The position numbers and the translations under genes are program-made. A stretch of DNA of 43,598 bases. Origin: Clostridia bacterium (GTDB lineage: Bacteria; Bacillota; Clostridia; Christensenellales; Aristaeellaceae). Under the pieces are notes generated by a model. It was not told the DNA's origin. It saw only the letters and a program-made list of their open reading frames with translations, and made no database searches. This document shows positions 23,250 through 30,837 of the stretch, piece by piece. Every line of letters starts with the position of its first letter. The stretch's first letter is position 1. The stretch lies in the NCBI GenBank assembly GCA_017937505.1, contig JAGBDL010000171.1, positions 1-43,598 of the forward strand, given 5' to 3'.

Positions 23250-23291
23250 AGATACAGCCTATCACAAGATACCTCATCTGTCAATGTATCT
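23250..23291 (-). promoter_or_regulatory. padR promoter with AGATAC operator repeats
   Basis: The promoter is TTGACA (23279-23284), 17 nt, TAGGCT (23256-23261) on the minus strand. Three 6-mers surround it: AGATAC at 23250 and 23267, and the inverted GTATCT at 23286. The inner pair forms an inverted repeat over the -35 and spacer, a plausible PadR autoregulatory site. Confidence 0.68.
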
Positions 23292-23322
23292 CGCAAAACT
23301 TTTTTTTCAAAAACTTCCGGCA

Positions 23323-23351
23323 TTGACGCTCCCGCGTCCATTGGGTATAAT
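23323..23351 (+). promoter_or_regulatory. Promoter of the 571-residue secreted protein
   Basis: TTGACG (23323-23328), 17 nt, TATAAT (23346-23351). Confidence 0.85.
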
Positions 23352-23398
23352 CAGGTTGTCAGATTTCCCCATCGACCATAAAGGAAGGGAACGCATCC

Positions 23399-25114
23399 AT
23401 GATGAAACGTCTGCTCTGCCTGCTGCTCGCCATCCTGCTGCCCGTATGTCCGCTGTCTGCGGCGCTGGCCGAGGCGCAGCACACGCCCTACCGGCCCGGC
23501 ACGCTCACCCGCTCGCTCTTCCTGGAGGCCTTTCAGCGCGGCGACGCGGTCTGCATGGATTTGGGCCAGTCCCTCACGCTGAACGCCGAAACGCTCGGCC
23601 TCACCGGCGAGGACGCCGATCTTCTCAGCGCCGTGATGGACGCGCTGGCCCATACGCAGATCAGTGCCGCCGCCGCGAGGATTGAGGACGGCGTGCTGCT
23701 TGAGCTTGCCGGCACTTATTTCACGGAGGAAGAATCCGTGTGCATCGACGCACAGCTGGAAATCACCAAGACCGGGCTGGCGCTCACCAGCGATGCGGTT
23801 CTGCCCGGCGAACGCGTCACCCTTTCCTGGGAAGCCGCGCTTGCCATGCTCGGCCTTGGCGAAGAGGAGGCTGCCCAGATCCTCGCTCTGCGCGGCATGA
23901 GCCTCAAGCAGCTGCAGGAGGCCGCCACCTCGTACATCCGCATGTTCACCCTGATGGCGCAGCAGATCGCCGCGCCCTATGCGCAGATTCTCTCCGATTT
24001 CGTCGCCGCGCAGCCCGTCATCGTGGAGGAGAATGTCGCTGCCGAGGGCTTCTTCCCAGCCGCCGCAAAGGAGACCGCCGTCATCGTGACCAGCAAGGCG
24101 ATCGGCGAGCTGCTCGTCACGCTGTGCAGCCAGCTGGAGCAGGACGCCGCGCTCGCACCCATGCTCGACGCGCTGCTGGCCCAGGCGGAGCCTGACAGCG
24201 GGATTCCGCCCACCACCGCAGCCCTGTGCGCCGCCGTGCGCCAGGAGGCGATGACCCTGACGGACGAGGAATACCCGCTGTACCTGATCACCGGCACGGA
24301 CGCGGACGGCCGCCCGCTGTACGGCAGTCTCTGCGCCGTCCTGGAGGACGGCTCCACCGCCGCCCTCAACCTGATCAACTGCGCGGAATCGTCGGAGGAC
24401 GACCTCTCCTGCCTGCTTCAGGTCTTTGCCTCCGACGCAGAGGGCGTGTACAGCGGCCTGACCGCCTCTCTTGACTACGCCGGCGATCCGACCGATCCGC
24501 TGGTCATTTCCCTCAGCATCGAGGCCGACGTCCAGGCCGGCGAGCAGAGCCTGTGCAACATGACGATCGACATGGACACCGAGCCCATGATCACAGAGGA
24601 GGGCCTGAGCGGCTACAGCAGCACCTACAGCTACATCGTCACAATCGCCGACGAGAGCGGCCCCGTCACCGTCTCCTGCTACGGCGAGGCCGAGCAGGCG
24701 CTGACCGCAGACGGCGGCGAGAGCGCCTACTCCTTCGGCGTCAGCGAGACGTACGTCGGCGATGAGCTCATCGACCAGACCACCGCGCAGGTGGGCTTTG
24801 CCGTCGTGCCGGGCGAGGACGGCCCGGAGAGCGAGTGGATCGAGCAGATGACCTCGCCCCAGACCGGCATCGACGAGGCCGCCTTCGGGGTGTGGCTCTA
24901 CACGCTGCCCTATACGCCGGCCGAGGAGCTGACGGAATTTGCGCTGGACAGCGCGTCCGAGGAGGACGTGCAGGCGCTGATGCTCCGGGCCATGACCAAC
25001 ATCCAGGCCCCGATGGACGCACTCTTCGCGCTGCTGCCCGAAGAGCTCCTCACGCTCATCGCGGGCGAGCTCGCGCCGCAGGAGGCGCCGGCCACCCCCG
25101 CCGAAGCCAAATGA
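23399..25114 (+). CDS. Secreted protein of unknown function
   Basis: This 571-residue protein has a clear signal peptide (MMKRLLCLLLAILLPVCPLS, cleavage near ALA-EAQ). The mature part is acidic and divides roughly into an alpha-rich N-terminal half and a second half rich in alternating hydrophobic/polar strands (LYLITGTDADGRPLYGSL, YSYIVTIADESGPVTVSCYG, YSFGVSETYVG). The second half suggests a beta-sandwich, as in LolA/LppX-like or DUF-type envelope proteins. No catalytic motif or sortase signal is seen. The transcript is monocistronic. Confidence 0.7.
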   Translation: MMKRLLCLLLAILLPVCPLSAALAEAQHTPYRPGTLTRSLFLEAFQRGDAVCMDLGQSLTLNAETLGLTGEDADLLSAVMDALAHTQISAAAARIEDGVLLELAGTYFTEEESVCIDAQLEITKTGLALTSDAVLPGERVTLSWEAALAMLGLGEEEAAQILALRGMSLKQLQEAATSYIRMFTLMAQQIAAPYAQILSDFVAAQPVIVEENVAAEGFFPAAAKETAVIVTSKAIGELLVTLCSQLEQDAALAPMLDALLAQAEPDSGIPPTTAALCAAVRQEAMTLTDEEYPLYLITGTDADGRPLYGSLCAVLEDGSTAALNLINCAESSEDDLSCLLQVFASDAEGVYSGLTASLDYAGDPTDPLVISLSIEADVQAGEQSLCNMTIDMDTEPMITEEGLSGYSSTYSYIVTIADESGPVTVSCYGEAEQALTADGGESAYSFGVSETYVGDELIDQTTAQVGFAVVPGEDGPESEWIEQMTSPQTGIDEAAFGVWLYTLPYTPAEELTEFALDSASEEDVQALMLRAMTNIQAPMDALFALLPEELLTLIAGELAPQEAPATPAEAK

Positions 25115-25314
25115 CGTGATTTTCGCCAAACCTGCTTTCAGGCGCGCGAAGCGAAGAAGGGGTTCGGGGACAATGTCCCCGAGCAGGTCTTAGGCGGCAG
25201 CCCTAACGTCCCCATTATCGCAGAGAGAAGCAGTTTCAGAGCAGGCTGCGCAGCAGCCTACGATTGAAACGGGTTGTGTTCGCAAAGCATGCATTCAAAC
25301 AAGCATCCCACGCA
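25115..25314. other. Intergenic region without a gene
   Basis: About 200 nt with no convincing open frame. It holds a short palindrome (CGGGGACAATGTCCCCG, 25164-25180) and a second inverted pair (GTTTCA...TGAAAC around 25223-25269). It may be a degenerate interspersed repeat. Confidence 0.4.
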
Positions 25315-25353
25315 AAAACCGCCGCAGCGCTCGCTGCGGCGGCTTTCTTTTTG
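25315..25353. terminator. Bidirectional terminator
   Basis: The stem CCGCCGCAGCG / CGCTGCGGCGG is flanked by A5 on the left and a T-rich run (CTTTCTTTTT) on the right. It serves the TRAP operon (-) and the secreted-protein gene (+). Confidence 0.85.
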
Positions 25354-25366
25354 AAATATGTGCGAA

Positions 25367-26650
25367 TCAGTAGCCCATGATGGTCGGCAGCCAGGTGGTC
25401 AGCACCGGGAAGAGGCTGATGGCGATGAGCACCAGCACGTTGCAGGTGACATACGGCAGCGCGCCCTTGAAGATGTCAATGACCGGCATGCGGTTGATCT
25501 TGTTGCAGGCGTTCAGGCACATGCCCACCGGCGGGGTGACCAGGCCGATGGCCAGACCGGTGATCAGCATCGCGCCGAACTGCAGCGCGGTAAAGCCGTA
25601 GCTCTGCATCACCGGGAGCATGATCGGCGTGAGCATCAGGATCGCCGGGCTGACGTCGATGAACGTGCCGATGATGAGGATGAGCACGTCGAACATCAGC
25701 GCAATGCCCCAGGCCGGCATGTTCATGCTCATGAAGAAGCTGGCGACCATGTCCGGCACCTTCTGGATGGTGAGCACCCAGGTGAAGATGGACGTGAAGC
25801 CGATGATGATCATGATGCTCGAGGAGGAGATCAGCGTCTTCTTGAGCGCGTTCCACACGTCCTTCCAGGTCAGCTCGCGATAGATGAAGAAGCCGACGAG
25901 CAGGCTGTAGAGCACGGCGACGCCGGCGCTCTCGGAGGCGGTGCAGATGCCGCCGGAGACGCAGACGATGATGAACAGCGGCATCAGCAGCGCCGGAACA
26001 CCGGAGAGAATCGCCTTGAAGAAGCGCTTGGCGTTAAACGCCGTGCGCTCCGGATGCCAGCCCTTGCGCTGGCTGACGATGTACACCAGCACCAGCTGCG
26101 TCAGGCCGATGAGGATGCCCGGCACGGCGCCCGCCATGAACAGCGCGCCGATGGACGCGCCGGAGATCATCGCATAGACGACCATTGGCGTGGACGGCGG
26201 AATGATCATGCCCATCGTGGAGGAGGCGACCGTGATGCCCGCGGAGGCATCCGGCGGATAGCCCTCCTTCTCCATCGCCGGGATCAGGATGGAGCCCAGC
26301 GCGGAGGTGTCGGCGACGGAGGAGCCGGAAATGCCGCCAAAGATCATGGAGGCGACGATGTTCACCTCGCCCAGGCCGCCGCGGATCGGGCGCAGCAGCT
26401 CCATGCAGAAATTGATGATGCGCTTGGTGATGCCGCCGGTGTTCATCAGCTCGCCGGCGAGCATGAACAGCGGCATGGCGATCATCAGCTCGCTGTACAC
26501 GCCGTTCCAGATGCGCTGGGGCATCATGGACAGGAACATCGGCCTCGCCGCAGACAGATAGGTGATGCAGGACGCGCCGATGGAGAACGCAAGCGGAATG
26601 CCGATCGCCGCGAAGACGATCAGGCCAATCAGAAGAAATACGATTGCCAT
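25367..26650 (-). CDS. dctM: TRAP transporter large permease
   Basis: This 427-residue member of the DctM family has about 12 TM segments and forms the Na+-driven translocation subunit of a tripartite ATP-independent periplasmic transporter. Family landmarks are LAGELMNTGGITKRIINF, FGGISGSSVADTSALGSILIPAM (first half) and TPPVGMCLNACNKI near the C-terminus (second half of the inverted repeat). It lies 17 nt after dctQ and is last in the operon. The substrate is likely an organic acid or sugar acid and cannot be fixed from this subunit. Confidence 0.92.
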   Translation of the reverse strand: MAIVFLLIGLIVFAAIGIPLAFSIGASCITYLSAARPMFLSMMPQRIWNGVYSELMIAMPLFMLAGELMNTGGITKRIINFCMELLRPIRGGLGEVNIVASMIFGGISGSSVADTSALGSILIPAMEKEGYPPDASAGITVASSTMGMIIPPSTPMVVYAMISGASIGALFMAGAVPGILIGLTQLVLVYIVSQRKGWHPERTAFNAKRFFKAILSGVPALLMPLFIIVCVSGGICTASESAGVAVLYSLLVGFFIYRELTWKDVWNALKKTLISSSSIMIIIGFTSIFTWVLTIQKVPDMVASFFMSMNMPAWGIALMFDVLILIIGTFIDVSPAILMLTPIMLPVMQSYGFTALQFGAMLITGLAIGLVTPPVGMCLNACNKINRMPVIDIFKGALPYVTCNVLVLIAISLFPVLTTWLPTIMGY

Positions 26651-26667
26651 AGCTACTCTCCTTCCGT

Positions 26668-27180
26668 TTACTTGTCCAGGGGCTTGTCCGCCGGCTCAAA
26701 GGCGGAGACCGGCGCAAGCACGGCCTCGACCGCCTTGATGACGATGCACACCGCGCAGATCACGCCGCACAGCGGCATCAGGCCGTACATGTAGAACATC
26801 GGAATCTCCATGCCCATGCTGATCTGCTTGCCCATCTTCACGGCGTACAGCCAGCCGTACTTGATGAACAGCACATCCACGACCATCATCACCACATAGT
26901 TGAACACGCTGACCCAGCGCTTGACGGAGGGCCTTATGCGGTCGTAGAGGATGTTGATGGAGACATGCTCGCCCCGCAGGACATTCAGGCCCATGCCCCA
27001 GAAGGTGGTAAACGTGAAGAGCAGCACGTTGAACTCGGAAACGGATTTCCAGCTCAGGGAGAAGCAATAGCGCATGATGACCGTGAAGATGACCATGAAG
27101 GCCAGCAGGCCCATGGCTACCGCGCCGACGCCCATGTAGAGCTTCTCGATCGCCGCGCCGAGCCTTTTGAATTTGTTCAT
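26668..27180 (-). CDS. dctQ: TRAP transporter small permease
   Basis: This 170-residue DctQ-family protein has four TM segments. Typical features are RYCFSLSWKSVSEFNVLLF after TM1 and GEHVSINILYDRI. It pairs with DctM in the membrane. It lies upstream of dctM and downstream of a terminator that separates it from the binding-protein gene. Confidence 0.9.
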   Translation of the reverse strand: MNKFKRLGAAIEKLYMGVGAVAMGLLAFMVIFTVIMRYCFSLSWKSVSEFNVLLFTFTTFWGMGLNVLRGEHVSINILYDRIRPSVKRWVSVFNYVVMMVVDVLFIKYGWLYAVKMGKQISMGMEIPMFYMYGLMPLCGVICAVCIVIKAVEAVLAPVSAFEPADKPLDK

Positions 27181-27212
27181 GTGTGTTAATCCCCCTTAAC
27201 ACTGCGTCAAAT

Positions 27213-27246
27213 CAAAAAGGCGGTCGGGGCCTTGACCCCGACCCGC
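27213..27246 (-). terminator. Intra-operon terminator between dctP and dctQ
   Basis: A long GC-rich hairpin (GGCGGTCGGGG / CCCCGACCCGCC with a one-base bulge) is followed on the minus strand by TTTTT. It probably lets part of transcription stop after dctP, giving more binding protein than permease. Confidence 0.8.
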
Positions 27247-27274
27247 CTCTCTTGAACCCTTTCAGGCGCGTGGC

Positions 27275-28300
27275 TTACTCGCCGCGGACGGCAGCCACGA
27301 TGGCGAGCATCTCATCGAGCTCTTCCTGCGTGCAGATGCCCTCGGCAACGGCCTGCGCGTACACCGGCTGGCAGGCCTCCTGGAAGGCGGCGAGCTCCTC
27401 GGCGGTCGGGATGTAGACCTCGCAGCCGGCGTCGATGACGACCTGCTTGGCCGCGTCGGAGTTCTGGTCGATCAGCTGATCGTTGTACTCGCCCATCGCA
27501 GTCGCGCACTCGCTCAGGATGGCGCGGAACTCCTCCGGCAGGCTGTTCCACCACTCGGCGTTGACATAGAACGGATCCGGATGGAACTGATAGTTGACCT
27601 GGGTGAAGTACTTCTGGACCTCATAGAACTTCATGCCCTCGACGTTGACCCACGGATTCTCCTGGCCGTCGGCGATGCTGGTCTTCAGGCCCATGTACAG
27701 GTCGGCGTACGGGACGGAGACGGTGTTGGCGCCCATGGCCTGGAAGGTCATGTCGATGGTCTTCATGCCGTTGGTGCGCATCTTCAGGCCCTTGAGATCC
27801 TCGGGCTTGGTGATCGGGCGGGTGTTGTTGGAGAACTGGCGGTAGCCGCCGGCGTCGCACAGGTTGATGATGACGGTGCCGGTGGTCGCCTCCGCCTCAG
27901 CGGAGACCTTCTTGGCCAGGTCGCTCTGCAGCAGCGCGGTGACCTCCTCGCGGGTGTTGGTCAGGAACGGCAGGGTGAACATCAGCAGACGCGGGCTGAA
28001 GTCGAACTGTCCGCCGCGCATGCCCTGGGTGACGCCCTGCACGACCTGCTCGAGCATTTCCTTCTCGGTGCCCAGCTGGCCGTTGCCAAAGACCTCGACG
28101 GTCACATGGCCGTTGGTCTTCTCCGCCACGTCGGCGGCGAACTTCTCCATGGAGATGTAGCGCGGATTGCTTTCCGGCTGGGCATGGCCCACGATCATGG
28201 TGTAGCTGCCCAGATCCGCATACGGATCGGTGTCTGCCAGCGCGCTGACGCAGCCGATGACCAGCAGCGCAGCCATAACGAGCGCAAGGATCTTCTTCAT
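27275..28300 (-). CDS. dctP: TRAP transporter substrate-binding lipoprotein
   Basis: This 341-residue DctP-family protein captures the substrate outside the cell. The signal peptide MKKILALVMAALLVIGC ends in a lipobox (VIGC), fitting a lipid-anchored Gram-positive binding protein. Landmarks are the conserved Arg of RQFSNNTRPITKPEDLKGLKMR (about residue 160-175; family Arg for carboxylates), VPYADLYMGLKTSIADGQEN and VNYQFHPDPFYVNAEWW. The start at 28300 is 9 nt after AGGAGG. It is the first gene of the transporter operon. Confidence 0.92.
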   Translation of the reverse strand: MKKILALVMAALLVIGCVSALADTDPYADLGSYTMIVGHAQPESNPRYISMEKFAADVAEKTNGHVTVEVFGNGQLGTEKEMLEQVVQGVTQGMRGGQFDFSPRLLMFTLPFLTNTREEVTALLQSDLAKKVSAEAEATTGTVIINLCDAGGYRQFSNNTRPITKPEDLKGLKMRTNGMKTIDMTFQAMGANTVSVPYADLYMGLKTSIADGQENPWVNVEGMKFYEVQKYFTQVNYQFHPDPFYVNAEWWNSLPEEFRAILSECATAMGEYNDQLIDQNSDAAKQVVIDAGCEVYIPTAEELAAFQEACQPVYAQAVAEGICTQEELDEMLAIVAAVRGE

Positions 28301-28349
28301 TGTGAGTGACCTCCTGTTGATTTGTGACGGCGCATCCAATCGCGCCCAT

Positions 28350-28361
28350 CTTGTATACATA
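28350..28361. promoter_or_regulatory. Putative GntR operator in the TRAP promoter
   Basis: CTTGTATACATA matches 10 of 12 bases of the perfect palindrome at 28501. It covers the region just downstream of the -10, so binding there would block transcription of dctP. Confidence 0.6.
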
Positions 28362-28389
28362 TACTACCACACCGGTCAGACGATTACAA
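28361..28389 (-). promoter_or_regulatory. Promoter of the TRAP operon
   Basis: On the minus strand, TTGTAA (28384-28389), 17 nt, then TAGTAT (28361-28366). Confidence 0.7.
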
Positions 28390-28500
28390 TATCCTTTGTT
28401 GAGTTTTTTGCTTTTTTCTCTCCCCCGTCTCCGTTTTGCACAATCCGGCCCGACCGTTTTCTCCATTTCATCCGTTCAGCATCCAGAACGCCTTCCCCGT

Positions 28501-28512
28501 CTTGTATACAAG
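28501..28512. promoter_or_regulatory. Putative GntR operator between the divergent genes
   Basis: CTTGTATACAAG is a perfect 12-bp palindrome of the T-G-T-n-n-A-C-A type bound by FadR/FCD regulators. It lies 33 nt upstream of the regulator's -35. Confidence 0.6.
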
Positions 28513-28544
28513 TCCGGACTGCACTCATCCTCTCTCAAACCGTA

Positions 28545-28573
28545 TTGACATCTCTATTCGTTGTATTTATAAT
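28545..28573 (+). promoter_or_regulatory. Promoter of the GntR gene
   Basis: TTGACA (28545-28550), 17 nt, TATAAT (28568-28573), a perfect consensus. Confidence 0.88.
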
Positions 28574-28607
28574 GGATTCATATTGATTTGAACATAATGA
28601 GGTGTCT

Positions 28608-29327
28608 ATGACCGCACAGTATCCTGCCGATCACGAGCAGATTTATCACACGCTGGAGCAGGAAATCCTGCGCTTTGAGCACAAGCCCGGCGATCTGATC
28701 AGCGAGCACTACCTGTGCCAGCGCTTTTCTCTCTCCCGCACGCCCGTGCGCAGCATCCTCCTGCGCCTGCAGGAGAACGGCCTGGTGCAGATCGTCCCGC
28801 GCAAGGGCAGCATCGTCACCCGTCTGGATTACGACATCATCAATCAGTTCATCTACGAACGCGTCGCGGTCGAAACCATGGTGCTGCGGGACTTCATCCT
28901 CTCCTGCTCCCCGATGGACGCCGAGCGCGTGCGCTTTGTCTATTCCCAGCTGGAGGCGCTTGGGCAGACCTATTTCTCGGATCCCGGGCATTTTGACGTG
29001 GACCGGTTCCGCGAAACCGATCTGTCCATGCACGAAATCTGGTTCCGGGCAACCAACAAGTGCTTCCTCTGGGAGCGGCTGAGCCGCACGCAGGCCAGCT
29101 ACACGCGCTTTTGCACGCTGGACATCATCGAGGGCAGCAACGTGCCGGACGTGCTGCGCGATCATCTGGAGATGCTCCAGCTGATCGACGCGCACGACGT
29201 CAGCGGCATCGAGCCGCTGATGCGCCGCCACCTGTACGGCGGCATCCGCCGCATGGGCGCGCTGGTGTTTACCAAGTACGCCGGCTATTTTGAGCCGATG
29301 AAGACGCCCTCGGCAGAAAAGAATTGA
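28608..29327 (+). CDS. GntR-family (FCD/FadR subfamily) regulator
   Basis: This 239-residue protein has an N-terminal winged helix-turn-helix: residues ~5-70, with the FSLSRTPVRSILLRLQENGLV recognition region (positions ~40-60) and the RKGSIVTRL wing. The helical FCD effector domain carries the metal/effector residues spread over ETDLSMHEIW, RDHLEMLQLI and MRRHLYGG (Asp and three His). FCD regulators usually sense the organic acid taken up by the neighbouring transporter. I use the ATG at 28608 (GAGG 5 nt upstream) over the GTG two codons earlier. Confidence 0.88.
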   Translation: MTAQYPADHEQIYHTLEQEILRFEHKPGDLISEHYLCQRFSLSRTPVRSILLRLQENGLVQIVPRKGSIVTRLDYDIINQFIYERVAVETMVLRDFILSCSPMDAERVRFVYSQLEALGQTYFSDPGHFDVDRFRETDLSMHEIWFRATNKCFLWERLSRTQASYTRFCTLDIIEGSNVPDVLRDHLEMLQLIDAHDVSGIEPLMRRHLYGGIRRMGALVFTKYAGYFEPMKTPSAEKN

Positions 29328-29336
29328 AGATCAGCG

Positions 29337-29368
29337 CAGCCGTCCGGAAGCATCCGGGCGGCTGTTTT
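29337..29368 (+). terminator. Terminator of the GntR gene
   Basis: The stem CAGCCGTCCGGA / TCCGGGCGGCTG has a 4-nt loop and is followed by TTTT. Confidence 0.82.
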
Positions 29369-29391
29369 GCGCATGTTTTCCCCAAGTACGC

Positions 29392-29418
29392 AAAAGAGCC
29401 CCCGAACGGGAGCTCTTC
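29392..29418 (-). terminator. Terminator of the 170-residue secreted protein gene
   Basis: The stem AAGAGC(T)CCCG / GGGGGCTCTT is followed on the minus strand by TTTTG. Confidence 0.75.
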
Positions 29419-29440
29419 TGCAAAGAAAGAAGAATGAAGA

Positions 29441-29953
29441 TTACTTCGCGGCGGCCGCAGCCTTCTCCAGCGCCTTGAGGAAGTCGCCCACGCCGATGGT
29501 GCAGCCGGTCTTCAGGTCAGCCTCGTCCGGCGCGCCGCTCTCGAGGGTCTGCATGCCGAGCACTTCCTCGACGGTCTTGCCGATGCACCAGGTCGCCAGC
29601 GCATCCGCCTGCTCGAACCAATCCTTGCCGATGGGGGAAGCCACGGCCATGCCGTAGCCCGCGCCCAGCTCGTTCTTGGTCTGCGGCGCGGCGTTGAACT
29701 CGCCGGCAGCGCCGGTCGTGTCAAACGCGCCCTTCGGCTGCACGGCATCGAACTGGCAGCCCACGATCTTGCCCTCGTCGTCGAGCGTCACAGCACACAT
29801 CGTGGTGTACGCAGACACGGAACCGGCCTTCTCGGCGGTGGCAGCGGTCACGGAAACGGAGGTCACGGAGCCCAGGCCGGTCGCGGCGAGCGCGGAGGTC
29901 GCCAGCGCGAGCATCAGGGCGGTAAGCATCACAACAGTCAGGGTCTTCTTCAT
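29441..29953 (-). CDS. Secreted FMN-binding-like protein (170 aa)
   Basis: A signal peptide (MKKTLTVVMLTALMLALATS, cleavage near ALA-ATG) is followed by a ~145-residue domain. The strand pattern AYTTMCAVTLDDEGKIVGCQ, the segment FDTTGAAGEF and the near-C-terminal DEADLKTGCTIGVGDFLKAL resemble small secreted FMN-binding-type proteins of Clostridia. The element DLKTGCT matches the D-x2-[S/T]-G-[A/S]-T covalent flavin site except for Cys at the Ala position. Attachment of FMN is therefore possible but not certain. It has its own promoter and terminator and shares an upstream motif with the next gene. Confidence 0.62.
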   Translation of the reverse strand: MKKTLTVVMLTALMLALATSALAATGLGSVTSVSVTAATAEKAGSVSAYTTMCAVTLDDEGKIVGCQFDAVQPKGAFDTTGAAGEFNAAPQTKNELGAGYGMAVASPIGKDWFEQADALATWCIGKTVEEVLGMQTLESGAPDEADLKTGCTIGVGDFLKALEKAAAAAK

Positions 29954-30011
29954 GGTGTGGTTCTCCTTTGAAAATAGATTTGGGCGGCGCCTTCCGGCGC
30001 TTCCCGGATGA

Positions 30012-30052
30012 TGGATATGCTAAACCCCATTTGTGTCAAATCGATGGCTTTT
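30012..30052 (-). promoter_or_regulatory. Promoter and shared motif upstream of the 170-residue protein gene
   Basis: On the minus strand, TTGACA (30034-30039), 16 nt, then TATCCA (30012-30017). The 26-bp block 30027-30052 (starting CCATTTGTGTCAAAT, ending TGGCTTTT) recurs with few changes at 30748-30773. It overlaps the -35, where a regulator would act. Confidence 0.55.
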
Positions 30053-30102
30053 CTCGAATTTTTCCTGATTATTTATTTCAACCTTCAATCCATTATGAAC
30101 AT

Positions 30103-30146
30103 AAAACAGGAGAATCTCCGAAATATACGGAAATTCTCCTGTTTTT
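30103..30146. terminator. Bidirectional terminator
   Basis: The stem AAAACAGGAGAATCTCCG / CGGAAATTCTCCTGTTTT has one mismatch, with T runs available on both strands. It closes the gene ending at 30164 (-). Confidence 0.82.
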
Positions 30147-30163
30147 ACCTTCTTTTTGTGCGA

Positions 30164-30670
30164 TTACTTCACGCTCTTGGCCGCCTCAATCAGGCCGTTG
30201 ACATAGCCCAGCGTGTCCACCAGGGTGCAGCCGGAGACGACGTCAACCGCTTCCTCGGCGGTCTTGCCGGCGAAAGCCGCTTCCACCTCGGCCACGGTCT
30301 TGCCGGTCACATAGTCCTCGATGGCGGCATAGTTGGTCGCCAGATCGACGGTGGAGCCGGCCTTCTTCATGTTCTCAGAGTACGCGGCAGCGTTGACCTT
30401 CTTGGAAGCCAGCACCTTGCCCTCCGGGAAGGAAGCGCCGAAGTCCGCCTCGCTGTTGGGCACGCCGACGGAGCCGGCCGCCATGAACTGATACTCGTCG
30501 ATGTACGCATCGGCGATCACATCGCCCTGCATCGCGACGGTCAGCACGGCGAAGCACTTGGTGCCGTGCGCGGCATACTGAACCTGGCCGATCTTGACCT
30601 CGCCCTCAGCGGCGGCAACGGACACGGTGAGCACGAGCAGCGCAAGCGCGACAAGCAGAATCTTTTTCAT
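30164..30670 (-). CDS. Secreted FMN-binding-like protein (168 aa)
   Basis: A signal peptide (MKKILLVALALLVLTVSVAA, then AEG) precedes a domain with FAVLTVAMQGDVIADAYIDEYQF, the loop SVGVPNSEADFG and the C-terminal element EEAVDVVSGCTLVDTLGY. DVVSGCT fits the D-x2-S-G-[A/S]-T flavinylation pattern with Cys in the Ala slot. Relatives I recall usually have SGAT here. The protein may carry an extracellular FMN attached by an ApbE enzyme encoded elsewhere. The start at 30670 is supported by GGAGAAGAAC. It is monocistronic. Confidence 0.65.
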   Translation of the reverse strand: MKKILLVALALLVLTVSVAAAEGEVKIGQVQYAAHGTKCFAVLTVAMQGDVIADAYIDEYQFMAAGSVGVPNSEADFGASFPEGKVLASKKVNAAAYSENMKKAGSTVDLATNYAAIEDYVTGKTVAEVEAAFAGKTAEEAVDVVSGCTLVDTLGYVNGLIEAAKSVK

Positions 30671-30737
30671 TGTTCTTCTCCTTCTTCTCTCGGTTTTCTT
30701 CCCGGTCTCCGCCCTTCGGAGACCTTCTTTAAAGGTC

Positions 30738-30773
30738 ATTATATCGGCCATTTATGGCAAATGTGTGGCTTTT
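30738..30773 (-). promoter_or_regulatory. Promoter and shared motif upstream of the 168-residue protein gene
   Basis: The -10 TATAAT (30738-30743, minus strand) has only a poor -35. The 26-bp motif at 30748-30773 (CCATTTATGGCAAAT..., ending TGGCTTTT) sits in its place. A weak -35 plus a conserved upstream box suggests activator control. Confidence 0.55.
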
Positions 30774-30794
30774 TGAAAAACTTTTCACCAAAAC

Positions 30795-30821
30795 GAAAAA
30801 ACTCCCCGGTCAGTCGGGGAA
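30795..30821 (-). terminator. Terminator of the two-domain secreted flavoprotein gene
   Basis: The stem CCCCG / CGGGG has a 6-nt loop and is followed on the minus strand by AGTTTTTT. Confidence 0.75.
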
Positions 30822-30837
30822 TTGTGTGATGAGCTTG

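Noticed and set aside
25115..25314. Riboswitch or small RNA upstream of the TRAP terminator
   Set aside because: Only a short palindrome and loose inverted pairs are visible. The region lies downstream of convergent genes, not in a leader.
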